DNA from: Bryobacterales bacterium
GTDB lineage: Bacteria; Acidobacteriota; Terriglobia; Bryobacterales; Bryobacteraceae
Direction of reading: 5' to 3'
Length of the DNA: 23,455 nt
NCBI GenBank assembly: GCA_003132865.1
Contig: PKYZ01000434.1
Coordinates: forward strand, 2,262 to 25,716
Notes under the pieces: model-generated
Seen by the model: only the letters and a program-made list of their open reading frames with translations
The model's database searches: none
Told to the model about the DNA's origin: nothing
Shown: positions 6,943 through 15,361 of the stretch, one piece after another
How the letters are laid out: the number at the start of each line of letters is the position of its first letter
Numbering within the stretch: the first letter of the stretch is position 1
Position numbers and translations under genes: made by a program

Positions 6943-8046
6943 ATGAGGTTTTGCCGCATCGCTGCCGCTTATGTGATGTGCTTGGGCGTTTGGGCTGCTT
7001 CTGGCTACACGGTTGAGCAGATCAAGCAGTTCATTCAGTCGGCCATTCAACTGAAAAACCCGGACAAGGAAGTCGCCGAAACCCTGCGCAAAATGAAGCT
7101 GTCTGAGCGCTTGGATCTGGATACCGTGGAAACGCTGCAAGGCGAAGGCGCTGGACCCAAAACCGTAGCGGTGCTGAAGGCGATGGCGACCGAATCGGCC
7201 AGTCTGCCTGGGGCGCAGCCGCCGGCTCCGAAGCCCGTTTATGTTCCGCCGCCACCGCCCTCGTCCGAAGAGCAGGCGAAGCTGCTGGATGAAGTGAAGG
7301 ACTACGCGGTCAACTACACGAAAAGACTTCCCGATTTCATCTGCCTGGAGCAGACCCGCCGTTATGGCGACACCACCGGCCGGGAAGCTTGGCGGCTCCA
7401 GGACATCCTTACGGCGCGGCTCTCCTATTTCAACCAGAAGGAAGACTACAAGCTGGTTTCGCAGAACGATCGCGTGATCACCAACGAGTCATACGCCTCG
7501 GTGGGTGGGGCGTTGTCGATGGGCGATTTCGGCACCAGCATGCGGGACATCTTCGACCCCGCCAGCCATGCCACCTTCGCATGGGAGAGATGGACCAGGC
7601 TGCGCAACCGCCGGACGCACGTCTTCACCTACCGCATACCGCTGGAGTTCACGAGGTATACCATCGAGTACCAGGGCGAGAGCAAGGACGATGTGCAGAG
7701 AATCAAGGTGGGCTATCATGGATCGGTCTTCGTGGATAAAGAGCTGAACACGATCGTGCGTATCACGCAGGAGGCCGACAACATCCCGCCCACGTTTCCC
7801 GTCCGGGAGGCGAGGGAAACGCTGGACTACGATTTCACCAAGATCGGCGACAGCGAGTTCTTTCTGCCGCTGGTGGCCACCGTTCGGATGCATACCGGCA
7901 GGGTTTGGACGAAGAACGAGAAGGAATTCCGGCTCTACAGGAAGTTCTCGGCCGACGCGGTGATCAAGTTCGACGATAAGGACATGCCGCCGCTGCCCGA
8001 CGATAAGACCAAGGAACAACCGCCTCAGCCGCAGCCACCCAAGTGA
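6943..8046 (+). CDS. Secreted protein of unknown function (acidobacterial type)
   Basis: A 367-residue protein that I do not recognise as a characterised family. Residues 1-21 (MRFCRIAAAYVMCLGVWAASG) are a signal peptide. Residues 22-88 are helical and hydrophilic. A proline-rich linker (PAPKPVYVPPPPP) follows near 97-105, then a beta-rich domain of about 230 residues starting around YTKRLPDFICLEQTRRY. The domain's alternating pattern and the terms FVDKELNTIVRITQEAD and YDFTKIGDSEFFLP recall outer-membrane-lipoprotein-sorting-like folds. The tail is rich in D/K/P/Q. Its GTGA end overlaps the start of the FUSC gene, so the two are translationally coupled. A role in the envelope with the FUSC protein is inferred from this only. 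Confidence 0.75.
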   Translation: MRFCRIAAAYVMCLGVWAASGYTVEQIKQFIQSAIQLKNPDKEVAETLRKMKLSERLDLDTVETLQGEGAGPKTVAVLKAMATESASLPGAQPPAPKPVYVPPPPPSSEEQAKLLDEVKDYAVNYTKRLPDFICLEQTRRYGDTTGREAWRLQDILTARLSYFNQKEDYKLVSQNDRVITNESYASVGGALSMGDFGTSMRDIFDPASHATFAWERWTRLRNRRTHVFTYRIPLEFTRYTIEYQGESKDDVQRIKVGYHGSVFVDKELNTIVRITQEADNIPPTFPVREARETLDYDFTKIGDSEFFLPLVATVRMHTGRVWTKNEKEFRLYRKFSADAVIKFDDKDMPPLPDDKTKEQPPQPQPPK

Positions 8047-10178
8047 GCGTCTGGCAGCGAGTCTTTCAATTCCAAAAGGAAAAGATCGCTCCGTGGATCG
8101 CCCTGCGGAACACTCTGGGCTTCGCTCTGCCGCTAGCGGCCGGCATCGCTCTGGGATCCGTTCCGGCGGCGCTCATCGCGAGCATCGGGGCGCTGAACGT
8201 ATCGTATTCCGATAGCCACGATCCTTACTTGCAGCGCGCGCGGCGCATGCTGGCGGCCAGCGTGCTGGTGGGGTTGGCCGTATTCGCCGGCGCGGTTTGC
8301 GGCAACCATCACCTTTTGGCGGTGCCGGTAGCCGGCGCTTGGGCGTTGGCGGCCGGCATGCTGGTGGCGTTGAGCACCACGGCGGCGGATCTGGGGATCA
8401 TGAGCTTGGTGACGCTGGTGGTTTTCGCCGCCAGGCCACTGCCTCCGGAGTCGGCCGCGCTCTCGGGCCTGCTGGCGCTCGGCGGCGGGTTGCTGCAAAC
8501 CGCGCTGGCGCTGGCCTTCTGGCCCATTCGCCGGTACGTGCCCGAGCGCCGCGCGCTGTCCAGTTTGTATGCCGAACTGGCGCGCGCCGCGGTGGCGCCC
8601 GTGGAAGTGCGCGAGGCCCCTCCGGCGAGCGCGCAAAGCGTGCAGGCGCAGGCGGCGCTGGCCTCGCTCGGGGGCGACCACTCCGACCACTCCATAGATG
8701 GCGAGCGCTACCGGATGCTGCTGAGCCAGGCGGAACGCACGCGTCTGGGCGTCTTTGCTTTGGGACGCCTGCGGGTGCGGACCGCGCGGGAAGCTCCGGG
8801 CAGCGCCGAAAGTGCGCTGCTGGATCGTTACCTCGAAGTTGCCTCCCGCGTGCTCCACTCGATCGGCGAGGCTTTGCTGGCGGCGCAGCCGGCGGAGTCC
8901 GCGCGCGCGGAGTTGGAGGAACTGCAGTCGCTGGCCGAAGAGTTGCGCGCACGCTCCCCGGAAGAAGCATCGGCCATGGCCGGCATGCTGAAGGACGCCC
9001 GCCTGCAAATGGACGCGGTCACCGGGCAACTGCGTTCGGCCCTGGATCTGGCGGCCTCCGCGACGGCGGCGGGCCTGGCGGCCTTCGCGCGCCAGGAAGT
9101 GCGCCGGCCCTGGCACCTGCGGCTCGGCGGAACACTGGCCACGTTGCGCGCGAACCTGAGCTTGCGCTCGGCCGCGTGCCGTCACGCCATCCGGTTGGCG
9201 GCCTGTGTGGCGCTCGGCGATGCCGTGGGACGCGGCTTCGACTTGCACCGTTCCTACTGGCTGCCCATGACCGTAGCCATCGTCCTGAAACCGGACTTCG
9301 CCTCCACGTTCAGCCGCGGCGTGCTGCGCCTGGCCGGGACGTTCGCCGGCCTCATCTTCGCTACGGCGCTATTTCACCTGCTCCCCGCGGCGCCCGCGGC
9401 ACAAGTGGCGGCGATCGCGGCACTGATGTTTGTCCTGCGGTGCTGGGGTCCCGCCAATTACGGGATCTTCGTCACCGCCGTAACCGGCATGATCGTGCTG
9501 CTGATCGCCATGGCGGGCGTCTCTCCGAAGGAAGTGATCGCCGCGCGCGGGTTGAACACCGCCATCGGCGGCGCGATCGCGCTGACGGCGTACTGGCTCT
9601 GGCCCACGTGGGAGCGGACCCGCGTGCAGGACGCGATGGCGCAAATGCTGGACGCTTATCGCGAGTACTTCCGCGCCATTCGCGAGAGCTACATCCAGCC
9701 CGATGCGTCCTTCGAAGACGCTCTGGACCGCGCGCGCCTGGCGGCGCGGCGGGCGCGCTCGAACCTGGAAGCCTCTTTCGACCGTTTGCGTGCGGAGCCT
9801 GGAACTGCGCCGCAGACCATGGCGGCGCTCAGCGGCATGTTGGCCAGTTCGCACCGCCTGATCCACGCCATTATGGCGCTCGAGGCGGGACTACATGGCA
9901 GCCATCCCGCGCCCGCGCGCGGGGCGTTCCGGCGCTTTGCCAACGATGTGGAGCTGACGCTGCATTCGCTCGCGGGGACCTTGCGCGGGTCGCCTCTCGA
10001 GCGCGGCGACCTGCCCGATCTGCGCGAAGATCATCATGCGCTGGCGCATTCGGGAGACCCGGCTACGGAGCGCTATGCGCTGGTGAATGTGGAGACGGAC
10101 CGGGTGACTAACAGCTTGAACACCCTGAGCGAAGAAGTGCTGGGGTGGCTGAAGAGCGCCCCTATTGACAGTCTATAA
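8043..10178 (+). CDS. FUSC-family inner-membrane protein (aromatic-acid-exporter-like)
   Basis: A 711-residue integral membrane protein with the duplicated architecture of the FUSC family (fusaric acid resistance, YccS/AaeB-like), which exports aromatic or other weak acids. Hydrophobic segments cluster at residues about 18-53, 69-87, 89-130 and 137-160, then again at about 384-398, 405-415, 426-448, 453-466, 470-492 and 505-520. Between the two membrane halves lies a helical, Ala/Glu-rich cytoplasmic region (about 165-375), with another after 520. The SYWLPMTVAIVLKPDFASTF stretch (404-423) is the FUSC signature. The GTG start at 8043 overlaps the stop of the secreted protein gene by 4 nt. No HlyD-type periplasmic adaptor lies beside it. 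The -35 of the following padR promoter is inside its last codons. Confidence 0.82.
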   Translation: MSVWQRVFQFQKEKIAPWIALRNTLGFALPLAAGIALGSVPAALIASIGALNVSYSDSHDPYLQRARRMLAASVLVGLAVFAGAVCGNHHLLAVPVAGAWALAAGMLVALSTTAADLGIMSLVTLVVFAARPLPPESAALSGLLALGGGLLQTALALAFWPIRRYVPERRALSSLYAELARAAVAPVEVREAPPASAQSVQAQAALASLGGDHSDHSIDGERYRMLLSQAERTRLGVFALGRLRVRTAREAPGSAESALLDRYLEVASRVLHSIGEALLAAQPAESARAELEELQSLAEELRARSPEEASAMAGMLKDARLQMDAVTGQLRSALDLAASATAAGLAAFARQEVRRPWHLRLGGTLATLRANLSLRSAACRHAIRLAACVALGDAVGRGFDLHRSYWLPMTVAIVLKPDFASTFSRGVLRLAGTFAGLIFATALFHLLPAAPAAQVAAIAALMFVLRCWGPANYGIFVTAVTGMIVLLIAMAGVSPKEVIAARGLNTAIGGAIALTAYWLWPTWERTRVQDAMAQMLDAYREYFRAIRESYIQPDASFEDALDRARLAARRARSNLEASFDRLRAEPGTAPQTMAALSGMLASSHRLIHAIMALEAGLHGSHPAPARGAFRRFANDVELTLHSLAGTLRGSPLERGDLPDLREDHHALAHSGDPATERYALVNVETDRVTNSLNTLSEEVLGWLKSAPIDSL

Positions 10179-10202
10179 GAGACTTGCTATTCTTCCTATA
10201 GA
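10165..10202 (+). promoter_or_regulatory. padR promoter with overlapping inverted repeat
   Basis: TTGACA (10165-10170) and TATTCT (10188-10193) have an ideal 17-nt spacer. The -35 lies inside the end of the FUSC gene, whose TAA is at 10176-10178. TCTATAAGA (10172-10180) and TCCTATAGA (10194-10202) form an inverted repeat with 8 of 9 positions matching around 13 nt, flanking the -10. This is a likely operator for autoregulation by PadR, which usually binds such AT-rich dyads. A further CTCTATAA lies at 10205-10212. Confidence 0.65.
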
Positions 10203-10219
10203 TTCTCTATAACAACGCT

Positions 10220-10552
10220 ATGGCCGGCGCACGAACAGATCTTCTGCAGGGCACGCTCGATTTGCTGATTCTGAAGGCTTTGGCTCTCGAAAAGATGCAT
10301 GGAATGGGAATCTCGCGCCGCATAGCACAGATCACAAATGGAACATTCGAGGTCAAGCCCGGCTCGCTGTTTCCAGCCCTGCATCGCATGGAGGAGGCGG
10401 GTTGGTTAAGTTCCTCCTGGGGAGAGGCGGAGACCAACCGGCGCGCCAAGTTTTACCGGCTGACGAAATTGGGCCGGCGCCAACTTGATGCGGAAACCGA
10501 ACAGTGGGAACGGATCTCACTCGCCATTGCGAGCGCTTTACGGGCGACATAG
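10220..10552 (+). CDS. PadR-family transcriptional regulator (acidobacterial ADOP-linked type)
   Basis: A 110-residue winged-helix repressor. DLLQGTLDLLILKALALEKMHGMGI opens the PadR domain, KPGSLFPALHRMEEAGWL is the recognition helix and start of the wing, and NRRAKFYRLTKLGRRQLDAE is the wing and C-terminal helix. It matches the short PadR class that in Acidobacteria is typically encoded immediately upstream of large MacB/FtsX permeases (known family association). Here the permease gene starts 7 nt after its stop. The inverted repeat overlapping its promoter suggests that it represses its own two-gene operon. The inducing signal is unknown; PadR members often respond to phenolic acids or antimicrobial stress. 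Confidence 0.93.
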   Translation: MAGARTDLLQGTLDLLILKALALEKMHGMGISRRIAQITNGTFEVKPGSLFPALHRMEEAGWLSSSWGEAETNRRAKFYRLTKLGRRQLDAETEQWERISLAIASALRAT

Positions 10553-10559
10553 GAAACAC

Positions 10560-13235
10560 GTGCCATTTCGCCGCTTCTACAACTTCTGCCGAAACATCCT
10601 CTACAAGCAGCGCGTGGACCAGGATCTCGACCAGGAAATCCGCAGCTATCTCGATCTCCTGGCAGAGGAGAAAGCGCGGTCCGGAATGGGCCGGGATGAG
10701 GCCCTGCAACAGGCACGCCGGGAGCTAGGCGGAGTGGAACAGGTCAAGGAAAACGTTCGGGACATCAGAGTTGGAGCTTCCATGGATAACTTGCTTCAGG
10801 ACGTTCGCTACGGCCTGCGGGTGCTCAGGAGGAATCCCGGCTTCGCAGCCACCGCTATTCTGACCCTGGCGCTGGGGATCGGAACAACCACAGCGATCTT
10901 CAGCGTAGTAGACGCCGTAGTGTTCAAGCCGCTGCTATTTCCCACTGCCGATCGCTTGGTACGAATTCAGTCGGTGATTGCCGCTTCCGGGAACGGCAAC
11001 GGTGTTGCGTCCTATCCGGACTTCCTGGATTGGCGCGCACGGAATCGCGTCTTCGATGGCATGGCTGTTTTCCGAACGAACGACTTTAATCTGATCGGCC
11101 CGCGTGAGCCACTGCATTTGCAAGGCGCAGTGGCGTCTGCGGAATTGTTTTCTATGCTCGGGGTAGCCCCTGCATTCGGGCGCAGTTTCCTCGCGGCAGA
11201 GGACAACCCCGCCGCGGCGAGTGGAACCGATCCAGTCATCCTGAGCTACGGCCTGTGGCAACGGGAGTTCGGTTCCGACGTGTCGGTGCTGGGCCGCACC
11301 ATTCAGCTCGGGGACCAACTATTCACTGTGGTAGGGGTCATGCCGCGGGCTTTCCAGTACCCTATTCAGGCGGAGCCCGTGGAGCTGTGGACCACCATCG
11401 CCGTGGATGCCCGCGGTGGCGCGAACGCCATCGCCGCGCAACGGGGTGCGCACTATCTGAACGTGGCCGGTCTGCTGAAGCCCGGGGTCAAGCTTCAGCA
11501 GGCGCAAGCCGAGCTGGCTGCGATCGCAAGCACGTTAAACAAGGAACACCCCGATGTCAAGGCGCGCACGGTGCGGATCGTGCCCGAGATCCAGAGTCTC
11601 GCCGGTCCTATCCGCGCGCCGCTGCTAGTGCTCCTGGGGGCCGTGGGCTGCGTTCTGCTGATCGTGTGCGTCAACGTGGCGAACCTCCTGTTGGCGCGCG
11701 CCACCGGGCGGCGCAAGGAGATGTCCGTCCGGGCTGCCCTGGGCGCCAGCCGCGGCCGAGCGGCTCGCCAACTGTTCACGGAGAGTGTCTCGCTGGGGCT
11801 GCTAGGCGGCGGCCTCGGTCTCGCACTGGCGCTTGCGTCGCTCAGGTTTCTGGTGCGGCTCATCCCGGCCGAAGTGCCGCGTCTGAACGCCATCGGACTT
11901 GACGGCCGCCTGCTCGGCTTCGCTCTTCTGGTCTCGCTCGCGGCGGGAATCTTGTTCGGTCTCGCTCCAGCCCTGCGGGTCTCAAAGATTAGTCTCACCG
12001 ATTCGCTGAAGGAGAGTGGCCGCGGCTCCGGAAGCGGAGGAAAAGAGTCCAGCCGTTTGCGCGACGCTCTGGTTGTGAGTGAGGTCGCTTTAGCCGTGGT
12101 GTTACTGCTTGCGAGCGGCTTGTTGATTCAGAGCTTCCTGCACCTCACGCAGGTCGATCCTGGATTCAACCGTCATCATGTCTTGACGTTCCAGCTTGAT
12201 TCGCCCGCCGGAAAGCACGGCTCAGAGGTGCCAGCATTCTTTCACGACGTGGTGGCGCGAATCGGCGCGCTCCCGAGCGTCACCTCGGCCAGTGCTGTGG
12301 CGTCGCTGCCTCTGACCGGAGAAAACATCCGCTCCAGCATTGAAATTGAGGGGCAGCCCACTCCGATGGGATCGCGACCGTCGGCCGATTTCAACGCGGT
12401 CGAACCGAACTACTTTCGAACGCTGGGTATCACTCGTATTGCGGGGCGGGACTTTACGGAACATGACGGTTTGAAGTCCAGCCCGGTGGCGATCGTTAAC
12501 CGCACCTTGGCGCAGCGCTTCTTCCCGAACCAGAACCCGATCGGAAGGCACATTCGGCCCGGCTTCGGCAACGGCTATGGCCCAGGCGAGCCGCCCATGC
12601 GCGAGATCGTGGGGGTTATCGGCGACGTTAAACAGGGCGATCCCGGCGCTGAAGCCGCTCCCGAGGTGTATGCCCCATTGGCCCAGTGCCCCTACAGTCC
12701 CATGTTCATTGTGGTACATACCGCAAACGATCCACAAAGCATGGTCGATCCAATTCGCCGCCAGGTAGCGTCCTTGGATAAGAACACGCCTATTTACCAT
12801 GTGGAGACCCTCGACCAATACTTCGCGCAGTCGGTGGCGGCGCCGCGTATCATCACCCTGCTTCTTAGTGGCTTTGCGGGTCTGGCGCTGCTGCTGGCCT
12901 CGGTGGGGATATACGGCGTGATCTCTTACATCGCCGTTCAACGCACACACGAGGTCGGCATTCGGATGGCGCTGGGGGCGCAGAAGGGCGAAATCATCAG
13001 GACGGTCGTTGCTAAAGGGCTGGTACCCGCTCTGGCCGGCCTCGCGATCGGAATCGGCGGCGCCCTCAGGTTAACGCGCCTTTTGTCGAGCTTGCTCTAT
13101 GGGGTGAGTCCGGCCGATCCGCTCACATTCGCCGTAGTCTCGGTGATTCTGATAGGAGTGGCCCTGCTGGCATGTTACATTCCTGCCCGCCGGGCGGCGA
13201 AGGTAGATCCGATGGTTTCTTTACGATACGAATGA
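10560..13235 (+). CDS. ADOP-type ABC transporter permease (MacB/FtsX-like, no ATPase)
   Basis: A permease of about 891 residues from the GTG at 10560, which has AGGAAA just upstream and follows the padR stop at once; the frame is open further upstream, but an earlier start would overlap padR. Residues 1-75 are a soluble prefix (YKQRVDQDLDQEIRSYLDLL) typical of acidobacterial permeases. Then come a first membrane helix (about 97-121), a MacB periplasmic core domain, an FtsX triple-helix block (about 353-475), a second block starting RDALVVSEVALAVVLLL with another periplasmic domain, and a C-terminal FtsX block ending PARRAAKVDPMVSLRYE. This is the duplicated layout called ADOP. No ATP-binding subunit is encoded nearby, as usual for this group. 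Substrate and energy source are unknown. Confidence 0.92.
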   Translation: MPFRRFYNFCRNILYKQRVDQDLDQEIRSYLDLLAEEKARSGMGRDEALQQARRELGGVEQVKENVRDIRVGASMDNLLQDVRYGLRVLRRNPGFAATAILTLALGIGTTTAIFSVVDAVVFKPLLFPTADRLVRIQSVIAASGNGNGVASYPDFLDWRARNRVFDGMAVFRTNDFNLIGPREPLHLQGAVASAELFSMLGVAPAFGRSFLAAEDNPAAASGTDPVILSYGLWQREFGSDVSVLGRTIQLGDQLFTVVGVMPRAFQYPIQAEPVELWTTIAVDARGGANAIAAQRGAHYLNVAGLLKPGVKLQQAQAELAAIASTLNKEHPDVKARTVRIVPEIQSLAGPIRAPLLVLLGAVGCVLLIVCVNVANLLLARATGRRKEMSVRAALGASRGRAARQLFTESVSLGLLGGGLGLALALASLRFLVRLIPAEVPRLNAIGLDGRLLGFALLVSLAAGILFGLAPALRVSKISLTDSLKESGRGSGSGGKESSRLRDALVVSEVALAVVLLLASGLLIQSFLHLTQVDPGFNRHHVLTFQLDSPAGKHGSEVPAFFHDVVARIGALPSVTSASAVASLPLTGENIRSSIEIEGQPTPMGSRPSADFNAVEPNYFRTLGITRIAGRDFTEHDGLKSSPVAIVNRTLAQRFFPNQNPIGRHIRPGFGNGYGPGEPPMREIVGVIGDVKQGDPGAEAAPEVYAPLAQCPYSPMFIVVHTANDPQSMVDPIRRQVASLDKNTPIYHVETLDQYFAQSVAAPRIITLLLSGFAGLALLLASVGIYGVISYIAVQRTHEVGIRMALGAQKGEIIRTVVAKGLVPALAGLAIGIGGALRLTRLLSSLLYGVSPADPLTFAVVSVILIGVALLACYIPARRAAKVDPMVSLRYE

Positions 13236-13264
13236 TTGAGGCACTTGGGCTCGAACTCTGCCCA

Positions 13265-13516
13265 CTACTTGGGATGAGCCGCCATCTTCTTTTCGAGCGC
13301 GGCTAATAAGCGCGATTCGATTTCCGGCGAAATCGGATGGGTCTCCATGCCTTTGTAGATGCGGATGGTTTTCTTGGTGGTGTCGCAGACCACCCAACAG
13401 TTGGGGCACTCGGTAATGTGTTGCTCCAACTTGGCCCGGATCTCCGCATCGACGTTCTCGTCCAGGTAATCGCTGAGCTCCTGCAAAAACTCCTTACATG
13501 TAAGCAAAGGCGTCAT
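13265..13516 (-). CDS. Soluble zinc-binding anti-sigma factor (zf-HC2/ZAS)
   Basis: An 83-residue anti-sigma factor. C7, H33, C37 and C40 form the zinc-binding anti-sigma pattern C-x25-H-x3-C-x2-C (HITECPNC). There is no membrane helix, so this is a cytosolic, possibly redox-sensitive type that holds the ECF sigma factor and releases it on thiol oxidation or another signal. The gene overlaps the end of the sigma gene by 23 nt. A perfect TAAGGAGG directly abuts the ATG at 13516 with no spacing, so initiation at the TTG three codons later (9 nt after AGGAGG) is also possible; both starts keep the zinc ligands. It ends 30 nt from the convergent permease gene. Confidence 0.88.
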   Translation of the reverse strand: MTPLLTCKEFLQELSDYLDENVDAEIRAKLEQHITECPNCWVVCDTTKKTIRIYKGMETHPISPEIESRLLAALEKKMAAHPK

Positions 13517-14111
13517 CCTCCTTATGCTTGAAGAAACGGGTTAACTTATCGCGAAGCTGCAGGCGCGCGCGCAGCAGGCGGCTCTTGACCGCCGGGATGG
13601 ACAGATCGAGCGCCTCGGCGGTCTCTTCCGTGGAAAGCTCTTCGATATCCCGCAGCACGAAGACCGCGCGATAGGGCGGCGCCAGGCTATCCACGGCGGA
13701 GGTGAGAATCTGGTTCACCTCCTCGCGGGAGTAGCGCTGTTCGGGGTTCTCGTCCCAGGCCGCGATTTCGCGCGCCACGGTGTCCTCACCGGTATCGATG
13801 GTTTCGTCGATCGACACCGTTTTATCGGTCTTGCGCTTGCGCAATTTCATCAGCGCCTGGTTGACGGCGATGCGCACGATCCAGGTGTAGAACTTCGAAT
13901 TGCCCTGGAACTGATCGAGGTGCTCGTAGGCCTTGAGGAAAGTTTCTTGCAGCACGTCTTCGGCGTCTTCGCGGTTCTGGGTGATGTGCATGGCCAGACG
14001 GAAGATCTTGTTCTCGTAACGGCGCACCAATTCCGAGAAGGCCTTGGCGTCGCCTTCGCGAGCCTGCAGGACGACCGCGGTTTCATCCGGGATCTGGCTG
14101 ATAGCTGGCAT
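13494..14111 (-). CDS. ECF-type RNA polymerase sigma factor (RpoE-like)
   Basis: A 205-residue sigma-70 family factor of the extracytoplasmic-function group. Region 2 runs through FSELVRRYENKIFRLAMHITQNREDAEDVLQETFLKAY and YTWIVRIAVNQALMKLRKRK (about 25-93). An acidic linker follows, then region 4, PYRAVFVLRDIEELSTEETAEALDLSIPAVKSRLLRARLQL (about 145-188), with its helix-turn-helix. It directs RNA polymerase to a stress regulon and is controlled by the overlapping zinc anti-sigma gene. No convincing autoregulatory promoter can be pointed out in the 200 bp upstream, which border the radC remnant. Confidence 0.95.
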   Translation of the reverse strand: MPAISQIPDETAVVLQAREGDAKAFSELVRRYENKIFRLAMHITQNREDAEDVLQETFLKAYEHLDQFQGNSKFYTWIVRIAVNQALMKLRKRKTDKTVSIDETIDTGEDTVAREIAAWDENPEQRYSREEVNQILTSAVDSLAPPYRAVFVLRDIEELSTEETAEALDLSIPAVKSRLLRARLQLRDKLTRFFKHKEDDAFAYM

Positions 14112-14316
14112 GCGCTGATTTCAGTATCGCACGAGGGGGTGGGCGGCCACGGCAGGGAGCACTGTCCCACTGTCCTACCTGATTTAATGATTACAACGCG
14201 GATGCTGAGGAAAAGCCCCTGCCAGGCGGCCGTCGAGTTGGTAAGTGCTTTGGTTGCCGTGGGATGCGGTAGTGGAATTATTGTCGAGGCTTGTTATCGA
14301 ATGGGCGTCTCCCACC
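14112..14316. other. Intergenic stretch between sigma gene and radC remnant
   Basis: About 200 bp with no gene-like reading frame on either strand. It should contain the sigma factor promoter, but no clear -35/-10 pair was found. A small direct repeat, ACTGTCCC / ACTGTCCT, lies at 14161-14176. Confidence 0.4.
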
Positions 14317-14800
14317 CTACAACCTCCCGTCTTCCAGAAAACTGAAGTATCCTGTGCGGTTGAAGATGATGTGGTCCAATAGCTCAATGCCCACGATGGC
14401 GCCAGCAGCCTCAATTAAGCTGGGCGGTGATGTTGACATCGCCCGTTGACGGTTCGAGTTGTCCACTGGGATGATTGTGGGCGACGATCACCCCCGAGGC
14501 GCGGTCTGCAAGCGCATCTGCAAAGACTTCGCGCGGGTGGACGGGACTGCGGTCGATCAGACCTATCGAAACGACTCGGACGTTCAGAACCTCATTTGCT
14601 CCATTGATTGTGGCGCAGAGGAAATGTTCCTGTTTCCCGATCCGCGTAGTGCCGGACCTGAGGCTGGAGGTCGGCTGGTGTTTCAATCTTCGCCCCCTCC
14701 GGTTTGATTCGGCGCCGGGCGAACTCGATGGCCGCCAGAATCAAGGTGGCTTTCGCATCGCCCACGCCTTCAAACTGCGTCAGATCGTCGGCCTTTCCAG
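14317..14800 (-). pseudogene. radC: radC remnant: 5'-truncated and twice frameshifted
   Basis: RadC/UPF0758-type JAB-domain protein in three consecutive minus-strand frames. Frame 1 (about 14789 down to 14638) reads LTQFEGVGDAKATLILAAIE and then PADLQPQVRHYADR. Frame 2 continues KQEHFLCATINGANEVLNVR, and the metal motif HNHPSG with S and D downstream. Frame 3 (from about 14418) reads LIEAAGAIVGIELLDHIIF and ends FLEDGRL, stop at 14317-14319. The changes fit single inserted bases near 14636-14638 (CCC run) and 14413-14418 (AATTAA). The first 40-50 residues of a normal RadC are missing. The JAB metal residues are preserved, which points to recent inactivation. RadC-type genes of this sort often travel on genomic islands. 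Confidence 0.85.
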
Positions 14801-15016
14801 GCGCCGCTGCACCTTGTAAGCGTCCTTTGCGAACGTGACCCGGCACGCAAAGAGGGCCAGCAAGAAGCTAGTCGCCGCCGCCAGGCATACAAACACGATG
14901 TACGCGATGGTAGACCAGTTCAGCCCCCTTTCCAGAAAATGAACGTTGGAGAGGTCTGGCAAACCACTTATAGAATGCCAGCCCGAACGGCCGCGCTCCG
15001 CTGCGAGTAGCCACAT
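14780..15016 (-). CDS. Possible small membrane protein (doubtful)
   Basis: A 78-residue frame with one convincing hydrophobic helix, STIAYIVFVCLAAATSFLLALF, followed by a basic end (KDAYKVQRRLERP). It overlaps the beginning of the radC remnant homology by a few bases. No family is recognised, the N-terminal part before residue 33 looks unlike protein, and there is no ribosome site to decide the start. It may be a fusion made when the 5' end of radC was lost. Confidence 0.2.
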   Translation of the reverse strand: MWLLAAERGRSGWHSISGLPDLSNVHFLERGLNWSTIAYIVFVCLAAATSFLLALFACRVTFAKDAYKVQRRLERPTI

Positions 15017-15018
15017 CG

Positions 15019-15037
15019 CGGATACTATCCGTATAAT
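15019..15037 (+). promoter_or_regulatory. Phd/PIN module promoter: -10 with abutting palindrome
   Basis: TATAAT (15032-15037) is a perfect -10 box, and the palindrome CGGAT-act-ATCCG (15019-15031) sits immediately upstream. No good -35 is visible. Phd-type antitoxins repress by binding such dyads, so the regulatory site seems to survive although both genes are broken. Confidence 0.45.
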
Positions 15038-15060
15038 TGAACTGGAAAGAATCTACGGGA

Positions 15061-15361
15061 ATGCTAACAACCGGCAAGAATGGGACTAGAGTCGTCTCTG
15101 CCCTCCACGCCCGCGCCAACTTCGGCAAGCTCTTGCGGCGGGTTGAAGACGAGCGCCGCTCGCTAGTCATCGGAAAGGCGGGACGCTCCCAAGGCGGTGC
15201 CGCTCGGCATCCGGGATTATGTGCGGCTGGCCGCCCCTGAGCCGGAGGTGCTGCGGATCATCGGTGAGGAATCCAAACGCAAGGGCACGGACGGGCTCAC
15301 ATCGCGAGAGATTGACCAGATCGTCAAAACGACGCGCGCGCAGAAGCCGAAGCGTGGATGA
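15061..15361 (+). pseudogene. Phd/YefM-type antitoxin gene, frameshifted
   Basis: The first frame reads M-LTTGKNGTRVVSALHARANFG and LLRRVEDERRSLVIGK, the DNA-binding half of a Phd/YefM antitoxin. Near 15176-15182 (GGCGGGA) it shifts by +1 (one extra base, or two lost), after which DAPKAVPLGIRDYVRLAAPE and LTSREIDQIVKTTRAQKPKR continue to the TGA at 15359-15361. In the unshifted frame translation stops at 15238. The intact product would be about 100 residues. The final TGA overlaps the ATG of the PIN gene (ATGA), the usual coupling. The C-terminal toxin-neutralising half is lost in the present reading frame. Confidence 0.8.

Noticed and set aside
8297..10111. A 604-codon open frame inside the FUSC gene in another frame.
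   Set aside because: Gly/Arg-rich shadow of a GC-rich gene; the FUSC frame has the membrane segments and the family signature.
13920..14345. A plus-strand frame of 141 codons across the sigma factor start and the radC remnant.
   Set aside because: It is antisense to conserved sigma region 2 and has no family pattern or ribosome site.
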